A stretch of 64,000 nt of DNA. Source: Methylocystis sp. Sn-Cys (GTDB taxonomy: Bacteria > Pseudomonadota > Alphaproteobacteria > Rhizobiales > Beijerinckiaceae). The stretch's first letter is position 1; every line of letters begins with the position of its first letter. The notes under the pieces are model-generated. The model was not told the DNA's origin. It made no database searches and saw only the letters and a list, made by a program, of their open reading frames with translations. A program made the position numbers and the translations under genes. The DNA is taken from assembly GCF_016745395.1 (NCBI RefSeq), contig NZ_JAERVJ010000006.1, forward strand, positions 62,001 to 126,000, read 5' to 3'. This document shows, in pieces, positions 41,933 through 50,675 of the stretch.

Positions 41933-43921
41933 CTACGAGCCGCGCCACACCGCATCGGCGATAGCGGCGCGGGCGGGCAATTGTCCCGAGCTGAGATACG
42001 CGTCAGCAATCGCTTGCTGCTCTTCGATGATCTCATCGTCGAGAGGCTGGGGCCGGAACTCTAACCGATTCAAATGACGCTCGGCGACAGAGTGGTCGAG
42101 GTTCAAGCAGCGGGCAATAGCCCTAAGATCGTTTGGCTGCCTGGCCGCTCGGCTCGCGCCCAGGGCGCGAATCTCCGTAAAAATCGCTTCGATAATTTGT
42201 GGATGCCCGACGGCGAATAAGCGGCGCGCAACATAGAATTGTCGATTCACGACATGTTCTGAGCCATCGAGGAGAATACGCGCAGCGTCATTGTCCCGCG
42301 CCACGCTGAGGAGGGGTTCCCAAATCCCCCAGGCGTGGATAGCGCCACCTTTGAGGTCGTCGAGCAAATCGAGACTGGGAGGGATGTATATTGGTTCAAT
42401 ATCCGCACGCGAAAGCCCCCGCCTCTTCAGGGCCGTCATCAGGAAATAATCCGCATTCGACCAGCGGCTGAACGCGACTTTCTTTCCTTTCAAATCGTCG
42501 ACGGTGCGGATGTTTCGATCGGCGACGACAATGGCGACGTCGCTGGGCGCCGGTGGTTCGAATCCTACATAGAAGAATGACACCCCCATAGCGACGGCGA
42601 ACACGGTTGCTGCTTCGCCCGTAACGCCAAAATCAATCTCGCCGCGCCCTATTGCATCGAGTATGTCGGGCCCGGAATTGAATTCCCGCCATTCCGCGTG
42701 AAAGCCCAAGGACGCCAATCTGGCGTCGAGAGAACCTAACGCTTTCAGAGCCGCAAGAGTGCCGAATTTCTGATAGCCCAGCCGGGTGACATTTATATCT
42801 TTATCTCGGGTTTTTCCGTTGGTTGGCACACGGAATTTCTTGCGTGGCGCTATCATGCCCATATGAGCAAGATGCGTGCGCAACGCGTTGCGTGTCAGTC
42901 CGAGCTTTTCGGCGGCGTGAACTTGATTTCCGCCCTCGCGTTGGAGTGCGGTTGAGACGAGCGACCGAGTGACGAACTCGAAAAGATTTATTTCACCGCG
43001 AGAAATAGCTCCTTCGAAGAGTTGACGAAGTTGTTCTTCGAAATCTAGCGATAGTTCGATTTGAGCAGCGGACGATTCGACGATTGGCACATGCTGAACG
43101 AGCGAGCCATTTGTTAGTAGGAGCGCATTGTGAAGAACATTCTCTAGTTCGCGAATATTCCCTGGCCAGCTATAATTCATCAACTTTTGTAAGGCGCCGG
43201 GGGTCAGCTCCGGATCACGGCGACCGAGCTTCTCTCCGTAAAGCTTCAAAAAGTAATCAGCTAGCGGCTTGACGTCCCCTTTTCGCGCGCGCAACGGCGG
43301 CAAATGAATCGTCGCGACATTCAACCTGTAGAATAGGTCGTTGCGAAAGGTCTTGGCTTGCACGGCCGCATCGAGATTGACGTTGGTCGCGGCGATGAGC
43401 CGAACATCAATTGGACGCGGGCGACGCGAACCGACGCGGACGATTTCTCGCTCTTGCAAGACGCGCAACAATTTCACCTGCATAGGCGGCGGGAGGTCTC
43501 CGATCTCGTCAAGAAGCAGCGTGCCTCCATTGGCGGCCTCGAACCAGCCCATCTCTGTCTTCAAGGCGCCCGTGAACGCTCCTTTCTCATGCCCGAATAG
43601 TTCAGCTTCGATGAGCGTTTCACTGAACCCCCCGCAATTCACGGCGAGAAATGGTCCGTTTTTGCGCTTGCTGTGGGCGTGAATGTAACGTGCGACCAGC
43701 TCCTTTCCGGTCCCAGTCTCTCCGATGACCAAAACGGTCGCGTCGCTGGGCGCGACGCGAAGGATGTCTTCCTTCATCTTCAGCGACAACGGATCTTCGA
43801 ACACCATCGCAGTGGCGCGACTTGTGGCGCCATGTGGCACGCCGGAGACGGTCTCCACGCCCGCCCGGCTCTTGCCCTGAACCACGACTGAGAGGGACGA
43901 GGGGTCGCAAGCCATTTCCAC
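41933..43921 (-). CDS. sigma-54-dependent activator fused to an SsuA-like sulfonate-binding domain
   Basis: The 662-residue protein begins with a short N-terminus, then an AAA+ domain with Walker A GETGTGKE (67-74), the sigma-54 contact loop GAFTGA (114-119) and Walker B TLLLDEIGD. A Fis-type helix-turn-helix follows (GGNQVHAAEKLGLTRNALRT, 330-349). From about residue 379 to 640 comes a substrate-binding domain of the SsuA/NMT1 type (LGYQKFGTLAALKALGSLD, IDFGVTGEAATVFA, DLKGKKVAFSRWSNADYFL, IHAWGIWEPLLS) without a signal peptide, so it is cytoplasmic. A sulfonate-type ligand or sulfur-starvation signal is the inferred effector. The neighbouring FMN reductase supports sulfonate metabolism. A palindrome lies just upstream of the start. 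Confidence 0.9.
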   Translation of the reverse strand: MEMACDPSSLSVVVQGKSRAGVETVSGVPHGATSRATAMVFEDPLSLKMKEDILRVAPSDATVLVIGETGTGKELVARYIHAHSKRKNGPFLAVNCGGFSETLIEAELFGHEKGAFTGALKTEMGWFEAANGGTLLLDEIGDLPPPMQVKLLRVLQEREIVRVGSRRPRPIDVRLIAATNVNLDAAVQAKTFRNDLFYRLNVATIHLPPLRARKGDVKPLADYFLKLYGEKLGRRDPELTPGALQKLMNYSWPGNIRELENVLHNALLLTNGSLVQHVPIVESSAAQIELSLDFEEQLRQLFEGAISRGEINLFEFVTRSLVSTALQREGGNQVHAAEKLGLTRNALRTHLAHMGMIAPRKKFRVPTNGKTRDKDINVTRLGYQKFGTLAALKALGSLDARLASLGFHAEWREFNSGPDILDAIGRGEIDFGVTGEAATVFAVAMGVSFFYVGFEPPAPSDVAIVVADRNIRTVDDLKGKKVAFSRWSNADYFLMTALKRRGLSRADIEPIYIPPSLDLLDDLKGGAIHAWGIWEPLLSVARDNDAARILLDGSEHVVNRQFYVARRLFAVGHPQIIEAIFTEIRALGASRAARQPNDLRAIARCLNLDHSVAERHLNRLEFRPQPLDDEIIEEQQAIADAYLSSGQLPARAAIADAVWRGS

Positions 43922-43928
43922 GCTCCGA

Positions 43929-43953
43929 TTAGTTTATAATACCGATAAACTAA
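43929..43953. promoter_or_regulatory. palindrome immediately upstream of the fusion regulator
   Basis: TTAGTTTAT and ATAAACTAA are perfect nine-base arms around seven bases, ending eight bases before the regulator ATG. The position over the ribosome-binding/promoter region suggests autoregulation or an upstream activator site. Confidence 0.55.
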
Positions 43954-44307
43954 CTTAGATGATGTTTCAACCGCGACGAGTTCTACCCAAATTTTTGATC
44001 CAGCGCCCGCCGCGACCGAGCGGTCCAAAGAGCCCACATCTCCCCTGCCGCGATCGACGGTCAGTCGAACGAGCGACCTCGTTCGGTCACCATCATGTTC
44101 TCGAACTTGCTTTCTCCCGTTCATGCTATGTTTAAAAGTTTCTAAGACCTGCCTACGCAAAGCCCAGCCGCGGCGCGCGCGAGTGGGGGCGCCCATTCGA
44201 TCTTGGGGGTGAGCGAAAGAGCACGCGTCACAAGACGCGAAAAAGGCGCTTTCAAAAAGCTATTGGTTTCGTATATTTAGAGGTGCGGCGATCGTCGGGG
44301 ATTTCAA
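43954..44307. other. intergenic region with one iron-type palindrome
   Basis: No protein family is recognisable in this gap. TTTAAAAGTTTCTAAG at 44131-44146 resembles the palindromes upstream of receptors 1 and 2. The region must contain the promoter of the fusion regulator. Confidence 0.4.
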
Positions 44308-44529
44308 ATGACGCTATCCGGTCGTCAGAGCAACAGGGTGATTTGGCTCACTCCGAGGCAGGGCCAAAGCCTGGAGACGCGGGTCCTTATCCACGGCCTT
44401 GCCGCCTTCCTGGCTTTCGTGATGGCGACATCTCTCGCGGCAGAGTTTTTGGCGCAGTCTATCGTCGCCTGGATGGGGCCGGGTAGAGGTTTCGTGCTGA
44501 GCTTTCTTTCCGCATCTAGTTTTCTGTAG
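44308..44529 (+). CDS. small membrane protein, hypothetical
   Basis: The frame encodes 73 residues with one long hydrophobic segment (VLIHGLAAFLAFVMATSLAA, followed by EFLAQSIVAWM, residues 26-56) and a basic, Arg/Gln-rich N-terminus, fitting a single-pass inner-membrane protein with the N-terminus inside. GGGGA precedes the ATG by six bases. I recognise no family. It is divergent from the fusion regulator and convergent with the Cys-rich protein gene, so it stands alone. The codon usage is acceptable but the evidence that it is expressed is weak. Confidence 0.35.
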   Translation: MTLSGRQSNRVIWLTPRQGQSLETRVLIHGLAAFLAFVMATSLAAEFLAQSIVAWMGPGRGFVLSFLSASSFL

Positions 44530-44573
44530 AGGCCGAGCGGCGGTATGGAGAGCTGGTCCTTTCGGACACGCAG

Positions 44574-44819
44574 CTAATGCCATCCCAGCAGGCACACATT
44601 CGTCCACACCTGCTCGAAGCCGTTCCAGACAAATTGGAAGCAGTCGCTTCCAAAGTCGTGACCCTTGTAGCACGTCGGGCAATCGAGGCGCGGCGGCATG
44701 GGACGTACGAGGACGGGTCGAGCGTCGTAGATCGTGGCCGCGCATGCGGTCATCGGCGTAAGCGCCGCGGTTGCGAGAAGGGCGACGCCCGCCATTGAGC
44801 GGATGGAGCGCATGTTCAT
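44574..44819 (-). CDS. small exported cysteine-rich protein, hypothetical
   Basis: The 81-residue product from the ATG at 44819 (or 44813) has a signal peptide (SMAGVALLATAALTPMTACA), leaving a mature part of about 57 residues with four cysteines (LDCPTCYKGHDFGSDC and WTNVCLLGWH) and several aromatic residues. The spacing CPxC-x10-C suggests disulfides or a metal site. No family is recognised. A longer in-frame version from 44951 would add 44 residues without signal-peptide character and is rejected. It is downstream of the sensor kinase gene on the same strand, separated by 187 bases, so it may or may not share the transcript. Confidence 0.5.
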   Translation of the reverse strand: MNMRSIRSMAGVALLATAALTPMTACAATIYDARPVLVRPMPPRLDCPTCYKGHDFGSDCFQFVWNGFEQVWTNVCLLGWH

Positions 44820-45006
44820 GAGGAGGCCCTTCTGCCAAAGCTGCTTCAAGCCGCATCTATCGCGCTCGGTCGCGGCGACAAGCAGCAAGTATGGACAACG
44901 GGCGCTTGCCTCGCCGGCTGCTGCTACGGAAAGGCTCTTGGCTGGGCGCAATAGAGCCTTGCATCCGGGCGCGAGAAGGAATGGCTTTGGGACGTCACGC
45001 CTCGAG

Positions 45007-46401
45007 CTATGCGCTCGGACCCGAGCCAGAAACCTTCACAAACGAAATTTTGAAAGTCGCGCCCCCGCCCGGCGTCTCCTCTAGAGAGAGCGCGCCTCCC
45101 ATCAGTTCGACCAGCTCTTTCGAGATCGCCAATCCGAGCCCCGCGCCCTTTCCGCTGGTCTCGCGGCGCCAGAATGGTTCGAATATTTTGTCCCGATCCG
45201 ACGGCGATACGCCATTGCCGTGGTCGACGACCTCGATCACGGCGGGCTCCAGGACGCGCACCTGAATGACGCCGCCTTCCGGCTCGGCGCGAAGCGCATT
45301 GTTGAGGAGATTTGTCACCACGCATTCGAGCGCCCATTTGTGCAGGCGGAGACCGATTCGGCTGCGCGGCTGTTCGAAGGCTATGTTCCGTTTGTTTTCG
45401 ATTACGAGAGGCGTGAAATCGGCAATCAACGCAAGGACGGTCGTCCCAAGATCGAGATCATCGACCTCCTTCTCGCATGAAACTGAAAAACGCGCTGTGG
45501 CGAGCAATTGCTCGACGATCGACTGAATGCGGTGAATATCCCGCCGCATGTCACGCCTGAAGGCCTCGTTATCGGGATTATCGGCGTGAGCGCACATGAT
45601 CGCGATCGGCGTCCGCAATTCATGCGCCGCATTCGCCGAAAAACGGCGCTGCGCCGCGACGCCGGCGTCGAGGCGAGTCAGCGCGCCATTGACCGCGTCG
45701 ATAAAGGGAACAACCTCCTTCGGAGCGTCGTCCGAGGAAATGCGTCGATGAAGCGTATTTACGTCGATCGCGGCAATATCGGCGGCCGCGGCGCGCAATG
45801 GCGCGAGCCCGTGCCGAACGACAACCCATCCGACTAGGACTGCCCCAAATATGCCCGGCGCAATCACGATCGCCGTGTGCAAGGTCAGGAACAGCCTTGC
45901 GACCTCGTAAAGGTCTTCCCATGCAAAGCGGTAGCCGTAGACGGCGATCACGAACCGGCCGATCGCCGTCTCGATGAGCCGCAGGCTGCCGCGCGCGCGC
46001 TTGGCCTCGTCCCCGGGTAGATGAAATTTCAACGCCAGGGCGTCGATCCGATCGAGACCGGCGAGCGCCGCGACGAGTTCCGGCGACGAGCCGGGCAGCG
46101 CTTTTTTCGTTTGCGGGTCGACAACGGCGTATCGCGCCTGCGGATCGGCGATCATATAGTCGCGCAGAGCCGCCGTCGGTTGAATGATGGCGTTCTCGTC
46201 CGGCGTTCGCGCGAGCGACTTCTGGACCAGGGCGATGAGCCGATACTCTCCCCACTCGTCCGGGCTCATCGCCGAGGCGGCGCCCAAGCCCAAAATGGAG
46301 ATGGCGAACTCCATGAGGGGAACGAGAAAGACGATTGCCACGAATTGCGCCGCCGCAAGGCTGACGATCAACCGGAAAGAGATGGATTGTCGCGCGCTCA
46401 C
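45007..46401 (-). CDS. two-component sensor histidine kinase
   Basis: This 464-residue kinase has two membrane segments (about 11-37 and 177-199) around a periplasmic domain of some 140 residues, a HAMP region, the phosphoacceptor box FSANAAHELRTPIA, and ATP-binding boxes (LLNNALRAEPEGG, VVDHGNGVSP, KGAGLGLAISKELVELMGG). It senses an unknown periplasmic signal and phosphorylates the response regulator encoded upstream, with which it overlaps by four bases. The divergent TonB receptor gene, 231 bases from the regulator start, is the likely target, so the signal may be a metal or metallophore. It is of the QseC/PmrB general class. Confidence 0.88.
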   Translation of the reverse strand: MSARQSISFRLIVSLAAAQFVAIVFLVPLMEFAISILGLGAASAMSPDEWGEYRLIALVQKSLARTPDENAIIQPTAALRDYMIADPQARYAVVDPQTKKALPGSSPELVAALAGLDRIDALALKFHLPGDEAKRARGSLRLIETAIGRFVIAVYGYRFAWEDLYEVARLFLTLHTAIVIAPGIFGAVLVGWVVVRHGLAPLRAAAADIAAIDVNTLHRRISSDDAPKEVVPFIDAVNGALTRLDAGVAAQRRFSANAAHELRTPIAIMCAHADNPDNEAFRRDMRRDIHRIQSIVEQLLATARFSVSCEKEVDDLDLGTTVLALIADFTPLVIENKRNIAFEQPRSRIGLRLHKWALECVVTNLLNNALRAEPEGGVIQVRVLEPAVIEVVDHGNGVSPSDRDKIFEPFWRRETSGKGAGLGLAISKELVELMGGALSLEETPGGGATFKISFVKVSGSGPSA

Positions 46402-47078
46402 GCTTGCGGCGCTCGCGCAATCATATAACCAATGCCGCGCGCCGCATGTATCTCGACCTGTGCGCCGAGATCGTGCAGCCGCTTGCGCAAGCGCGAGACG
46501 AGAATGTTCAGGGCGTTGCCCTGCACGTCGTCATCGAATCCGTAGACTTCGTCCTGAAGCTGGTTGCGCAGGACGATACGGCCGGAATTCCGCATCAAAG
46601 CTTCGAGCAAAGCGAGCTCGCGTCTATGGAGCACCAAGGGCTTTCCGTCGATTGACACCTGATGACTAGCAAGATCGAATGAGAGCTTGCCGAGAACGAC
46701 GGGCGGCGGCGCCTCCGCGCCGGGGCGCCGCAGGCAGGCCCTGATCCGGGCCATCATCTCGTCAAGATCGAAGGGCTTTGCGAGATAATCATCCGCCCCG
46801 GCATCGAGTCCGCAGATACGGTCGCTCACGGTCTCGTAAGCGGTCAAGACAAGAACACGGATGCCGGGCTGCAGCCGCTTGAGGTCCGGCAGAAGCTCGA
46901 GCCCGTCGCCGTCGGGGAGTCTGCGATCGAGAAGCGCCAGCCCGTAATGGTGACATTGCAGAGCGGCCCGCGCTTCCTCCAACGCGCCGACATAGTCCGC
47001 GATAAAGCCGGATCTGCCGAGACGCGCCACGATGGCCCGCGCCATCTCCGGCTCGTCTTCGACTAGCAGCGCGCGCAT
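46398..47078 (-). CDS. OmpR-family response regulator
   Basis: The 226-residue protein has a receiver domain with the phosphoacceptor Asp51 in LALLDRRLPDGDG and the conserved Lys in DDYLAKPFDLDE, followed by a winged-helix OmpR/PhoB DNA-binding domain (from about residue 128, including VLHRRELALLEALMRN and VDVQGNALNILVSRLRKRL-like segment near 190). It overlaps the kinase gene (ATGA) and is divergent from the third TonB receptor gene. That geometry makes it the probable activator of the receptor and the downstream isonitrile-hydratase-like gene. The family is PmrA/QseB-like; the stimulus is unknown. Confidence 0.9.
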   Translation of the reverse strand: MRALLVEDEPEMARAIVARLGRSGFIADYVGALEEARAALQCHHYGLALLDRRLPDGDGLELLPDLKRLQPGIRVLVLTAYETVSDRICGLDAGADDYLAKPFDLDEMMARIRACLRRPGAEAPPPVVLGKLSFDLASHQVSIDGKPLVLHRRELALLEALMRNSGRIVLRNQLQDEVYGFDDDVQGNALNILVSRLRKRLHDLGAQVEIHAARGIGYMIARAPQA

Positions 47079-47309
47079 GTCGACAGGCAGTTTGCCGTCA
47101 GGCGCGCGTCAGAGGGAAGAAATTGGAGCATAGATCGTTCCGCCGCAAGCGAACAGCTTTGTAGGTAAATCAAGACATGGCAATTTTGCAACAGTCGCGC
47201 GCAAGCGCGGGAGGGGCGTTCTCACGTTATCTCCGTGAAAGCTTGGCTTTCTATACCCCGCTCCGGGATGCGGCAACTTCCCGACGAAAGAGCGCTTTAG
47301 GAGGCCATT

Positions 47310-49622
47310 TTGCTCAATCGCAATCGACTACTGGGACATGTGTGCGCGGGGGCGCTGGCGGTTTCATATGCAGGCGACGCCGTCGCTCAACAGAATTTGC
47401 CCACGATCGACGTCGGCGTCGCGTCGCGGGCGCAGGCGCGAGGGGCCGCGCGGCCGGAGCCTGCGAGCCAGGCGGCCTCGAATCAGCGAGACAACGGCCC
47501 CCCAGTCCGGCAGACGACCGCTGGACCAGTGCGCGGCTATCAGGCGCTGACGTCGCGCGCCACGCGCTTCGAGACGCCGATCAAAGAATTGCCGATGTCG
47601 ATCGTGGTGATTCCGCGCAAGCTCATCGACGACCAGCAAGCGGTATCCCAAGCCGAGGTTTTCCGGAACGTCTCGGGCCTGCAGCCGGTCAGCCCGCTAT
47701 TTCCGGGCGAGCTCGGCCCAAGCCTTCGCGGCATGCGCGCCGAGCGTTACATCGATGGCTTGCCGAATTACTACGATCTCGGCGTGCGCGACCTCCTCGC
47801 CAATGTCGAGCGGGTCGAGGTGTTGAAGGGGCCGGCCAGCATCCTGTTTCAGGGCGGCGCGAGCCCGGTCGGCGGCGTGGTCAATGTCGTTTCCAAGCTG
47901 CCGACGCCGGATCGTTTCGCAGAAGCCGGCATCCGCGGCGGCGGCTACAGCTTCGCAAGCCCCTATATCGATATTAATCAGCCGCTTACCGAGAACAAGA
48001 GCGTTTTGTTCCGGCTGACCGCGCAATATGAAACCACGCGTTCGAACATCGATGTAGTGCAACGGCGCAGCTATACGATCAATCCGACGATCAAAATCGC
48101 GCCGACGGATGCAACCTCGCTGATCGTGCAGGGATATCTCACCCGGCGCGAGCAGCCTGACTATCCGGGATTGCCAGCGATGGGCACGATCGACAGAACC
48201 TTCTATTCGGTGCGCCCGACCGCCTTCCTGTCCAATGCTGGGCTGCTTGCGACAAGCACGTCCTCCTCAGGGGTCACGCTCCGCTTCGATCATAAGTTCG
48301 ACGAGACGTTCTCGACCTTCACGAGCGCGCGCTTCTCATCGTCGAGCCTCTATGAGCCGTCGCAAATTCCGTTCGGCAACAAGCCGACCTTTTACAAAGA
48401 CCCCTATGTGGGCGTCGTTGGCGGGCCGAGCCAGTTCTATATGGCCAACGTCATCATGGCCCAGCAGACGAAAGAAATCTCCGTCACATCGAATGTGATG
48501 GCGAAGTTCGACGCGGGGCCGACACGGAACAAGCTTCTTGTCGGCGGCGATTTCAACCGCGTCTGGGATCAGGGGTACATGTCCAGCGCCAACGCTACCC
48601 CGCCCGATCCAAAGATCCAGAAGACGCTGAACTTTTTCGGATTGGGCGCCTATGCGTCCTTTTATCCGACCCTCGTCGACTTCCGTGCGCCGGTCTTCCC
48701 GCCCTACGCCTATCCGCTTCCCGGCCAGGGCGGCTACACGATTTATAGCCGCGGCAACAGCGCCTATCAAAACGCAGGGCTGACGGCACAGCTGCAGTCC
48801 ACGATTTTCGAGCGGTTGCATATTCTTGCCGCCGGCCGCGTCGCCTTCATCGATATTTATTCCGAGGAAGGCGCCGCCCGCCCGCCGCGGAAATTCAATT
48901 CGAGCCAGACAACTTTTCTGCCCCGCGTCGGCGCCCTATTCGACGTTACAGATTGGCTCTCGGTCTATGGCAGTTACGCGCGAGGCCTCCGGCCGGTCTC
49001 CATTTTCCTCGGCGTAGGCGGCGCGGCGCCGAAGGCGGAGGGATCGGAGCAATGGGAGGCGGGCGTCAAGCTGGACGGCCCGATGGGACTGTCGGGGACG
49101 CTCGCCTACTTCGATCTCAAGCGGACCAATGTCGTGACGACGCTCGCGGGAAGCATCACACAATATCAATCGGGCGAGTGGCATTCGTCCGGCGTCGAGG
49201 CTGACCTCGTTTGGCAGCCAACGACGGACCTCTCCTTTCTCGCAAGCTACGCACATATCGACGCCAAGGTTTCGAAAGATCTGAATCCCAAGATCCAAAA
49301 TGCGCCCTTGAACCTGGCGCCGGCGGACTCCGGGCGCCTTTGGGGGAACTACGCCTTCGACGGCTTTCTCAAGGGCTGGTCGTTTGGCGCGGGGCTTTAT
49401 GCAGCTTCCGGGCAGGTGATCGAGATCGGCAGCCCCTGGAGCACGAGCGGCTATGTCACTTTCGACGCCGCTCTGACCTACAAGCATGAACACTTCACTT
49501 TCTCGGTCAACGGCAAAAATCTCTCTGATCATCAGTATTTCGTTCAATATCCGTATCTTTCCGGCCGCGTCATGCCGGGCGAGGGACGCACGTTCTTCGC
49601 CAATCTTTCCGTTCGTATGTAG
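47310..49622 (+). CDS. TonB-dependent receptor (receptor 3), TTG start
   Basis: The reading frame starts with TTG at 47310, chosen because AGGAGG lies five bases upstream and the signal peptide (LLGHVCAGALAVSYAGDAVA) follows directly. The 770-residue product has a TonB box (LPTIDVG), plug motifs (VERVEVLKGPASILFQGGAS and GGVVNVVSKLP, residues 170-200) and a barrel ending in RTFFANLSVRM. It has the general form of FhuE/FepA-type siderophore receptors. The next gene, nine bases on, encodes an exported isonitrile-hydratase-like protein, and a two-component system is divergent. The ligand is unknown; a copper or lanthanide chelator is as possible as an iron siderophore. Confidence 0.9.
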   Translation: MLNRNRLLGHVCAGALAVSYAGDAVAQQNLPTIDVGVASRAQARGAARPEPASQAASNQRDNGPPVRQTTAGPVRGYQALTSRATRFETPIKELPMSIVVIPRKLIDDQQAVSQAEVFRNVSGLQPVSPLFPGELGPSLRGMRAERYIDGLPNYYDLGVRDLLANVERVEVLKGPASILFQGGASPVGGVVNVVSKLPTPDRFAEAGIRGGGYSFASPYIDINQPLTENKSVLFRLTAQYETTRSNIDVVQRRSYTINPTIKIAPTDATSLIVQGYLTRREQPDYPGLPAMGTIDRTFYSVRPTAFLSNAGLLATSTSSSGVTLRFDHKFDETFSTFTSARFSSSSLYEPSQIPFGNKPTFYKDPYVGVVGGPSQFYMANVIMAQQTKEISVTSNVMAKFDAGPTRNKLLVGGDFNRVWDQGYMSSANATPPDPKIQKTLNFFGLGAYASFYPTLVDFRAPVFPPYAYPLPGQGGYTIYSRGNSAYQNAGLTAQLQSTIFERLHILAAGRVAFIDIYSEEGAARPPRKFNSSQTTFLPRVGALFDVTDWLSVYGSYARGLRPVSIFLGVGGAAPKAEGSEQWEAGVKLDGPMGLSGTLAYFDLKRTNVVTTLAGSITQYQSGEWHSSGVEADLVWQPTTDLSFLASYAHIDAKVSKDLNPKIQNAPLNLAPADSGRLWGNYAFDGFLKGWSFGAGLYAASGQVIEIGSPWSTSGYVTFDAALTYKHEHFTFSVNGKNLSDHQYFVQYPYLSGRVMPGEGRTFFANLSVRM

Positions 49623-49631
49623 GAGTAAAGC

Positions 49632-50474
49632 ATGAGCACGCTCGACCGCCGCCAGGTCGGAGAGGCGATCGCCGCCTTCGCCGCGATTCTTGCAAGCGGC
49701 CGAGCGTTTGCCGCGAGCGACAAGCCGAGCGACAGCGCGGCGCCTGGGCATGACATGTCACAGATGCCGAGCCACTGGCATGGCAAGGAGCGGATCGCCT
49801 TCCTGATCTATCCGGGCTTCACCGCCCTCGACATGGTCGGGCCGCACTACATGTTCGCAAGTCTGATGGGCGCAAAGATCGACATTGTCGCCAAGACGCT
49901 CGACCCCGTGCGTAGCGACACGGGTCTGATCTTTACGCCATCGGCGCGCTTCGAGGAGGCGGTCGCGGATTACGACATCCTTTGCGTTCCCGGCGGGACG
50001 CAAGGGACGCTCGCCGCCATTCGAGACGACGCCACAATCGCCTATGTTCGCGACATCGGCCAAAAGGCTCGTTTCGTCACCTCTGTCTGCACAGGTTCGA
50101 TCGTCCTCGGCGCGGCGGGGCTGCTCGAGGGCTATCGCGCGACCTCGCATTGGGTGACAAAGCCATTGCTGCCGATCGTCGGCGCAATACCAACCGATGG
50201 GCGCTTCGTGAAGGACCGGAACCGCATCACGGCTGAGGGCGTCACGGCCGGGCTGGACTTCGCACTTTCTCTTGTCGCGGAGTTGCGGGACGAGAGATAT
50301 GCGCAAGGCGTACAGCTCCTCGCCCAATACGCGCCCGCCCCGCCCTTCAACGCCGGCGATCCAGCTACGGCGCCGAAAGAGGTGACCGGGATGATCGACG
50401 GGATGTTCACGGGCCTGAGGCAAGAAATGCGCGCCGCCGCCGCGGCGACCTATGAAAGAAACAAGAAGCCTTAG
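49632..50474 (+). CDS. exported DJ-1/PfpI family protein, isonitrile-hydratase-like
   Basis: The 280-residue product has an N-terminal twin-arginine-like signal (DRRQVGEAIAAFAAILASG, cleavage near AFA), then a His/Met patch (HDMSQMPSHWHG), then a DJ-1/PfpI domain with IAFLIYPGFTALDMVGP, LCVPGGTQG and the nucleophile-elbow VCTGSIVLGAAGLLEGYRAT, very close in pattern to isonitrile hydratase (InhA). Members in the cytoplasm convert isonitriles to formamides; export is unusual. AGGAG lies upstream of the ATG. The gene is nine bases after the receptor 3 gene and is co-transcribed with it. A role in breaking a metal-isonitrile complex in the periplasm is inferred. Confidence 0.8.
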   Translation: MSTLDRRQVGEAIAAFAAILASGRAFAASDKPSDSAAPGHDMSQMPSHWHGKERIAFLIYPGFTALDMVGPHYMFASLMGAKIDIVAKTLDPVRSDTGLIFTPSARFEEAVADYDILCVPGGTQGTLAAIRDDATIAYVRDIGQKARFVTSVCTGSIVLGAAGLLEGYRATSHWVTKPLLPIVGAIPTDGRFVKDRNRITAEGVTAGLDFALSLVAELRDERYAQGVQLLAQYAPAPPFNAGDPATAPKEVTGMIDGMFTGLRQEMRAAAAATYERNKKP

Positions 50475-50483
50475 ATTGGTTCA

Positions 50484-50590
50484 GCGTCATTGCCGACGCT
50501 CGCGTAGCGAGCGATCGGGAATCCAGAGCAACACCCGCTGCTTCTGTGGCTCTGGATTCCCGGTCGGGCTTTCAGCCCGCCGGGAATGAC
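50484..50590. repeat. 107-base palindromic intergenic repeat, copy 1
   Basis: The element can fold from GGGAATCCAGAGC with GGCTCTGGATTCCC and from the CGGGCTTTCAGCCCG hairpin. It ends with GGGAATGAC, matching GTCATT at its start. It lies just after the exported PfpI-type gene. About nine in ten bases match copy 2 at 53051. It could terminate transcription from both sides. Confidence 0.75.
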
Positions 50591-50675
50591 AGCCGCCAAT
50601 GTAGCTGTTCAAATGGAAATGGCGTCAGCCTTTCGCGCCGGGAGGAACGCCCTACCACGGCGCTCCAAAGCGGCG
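50591..50675. other. short gap between repeat and pqqA, no gene
   Basis: About 85 bases downstream of pqqA on the minus strand, with no pqqB start in it. The pqqA transcript would run into the palindromic repeat. Confidence 0.5.

Noticed and set aside
46398-50474. Lanthanide-uptake (lut-like) cluster around receptor 3
   Set aside because: No binding protein, permease or lanmodulin-like gene accompanies the receptor, so a specific lanthanide role cannot be supported.
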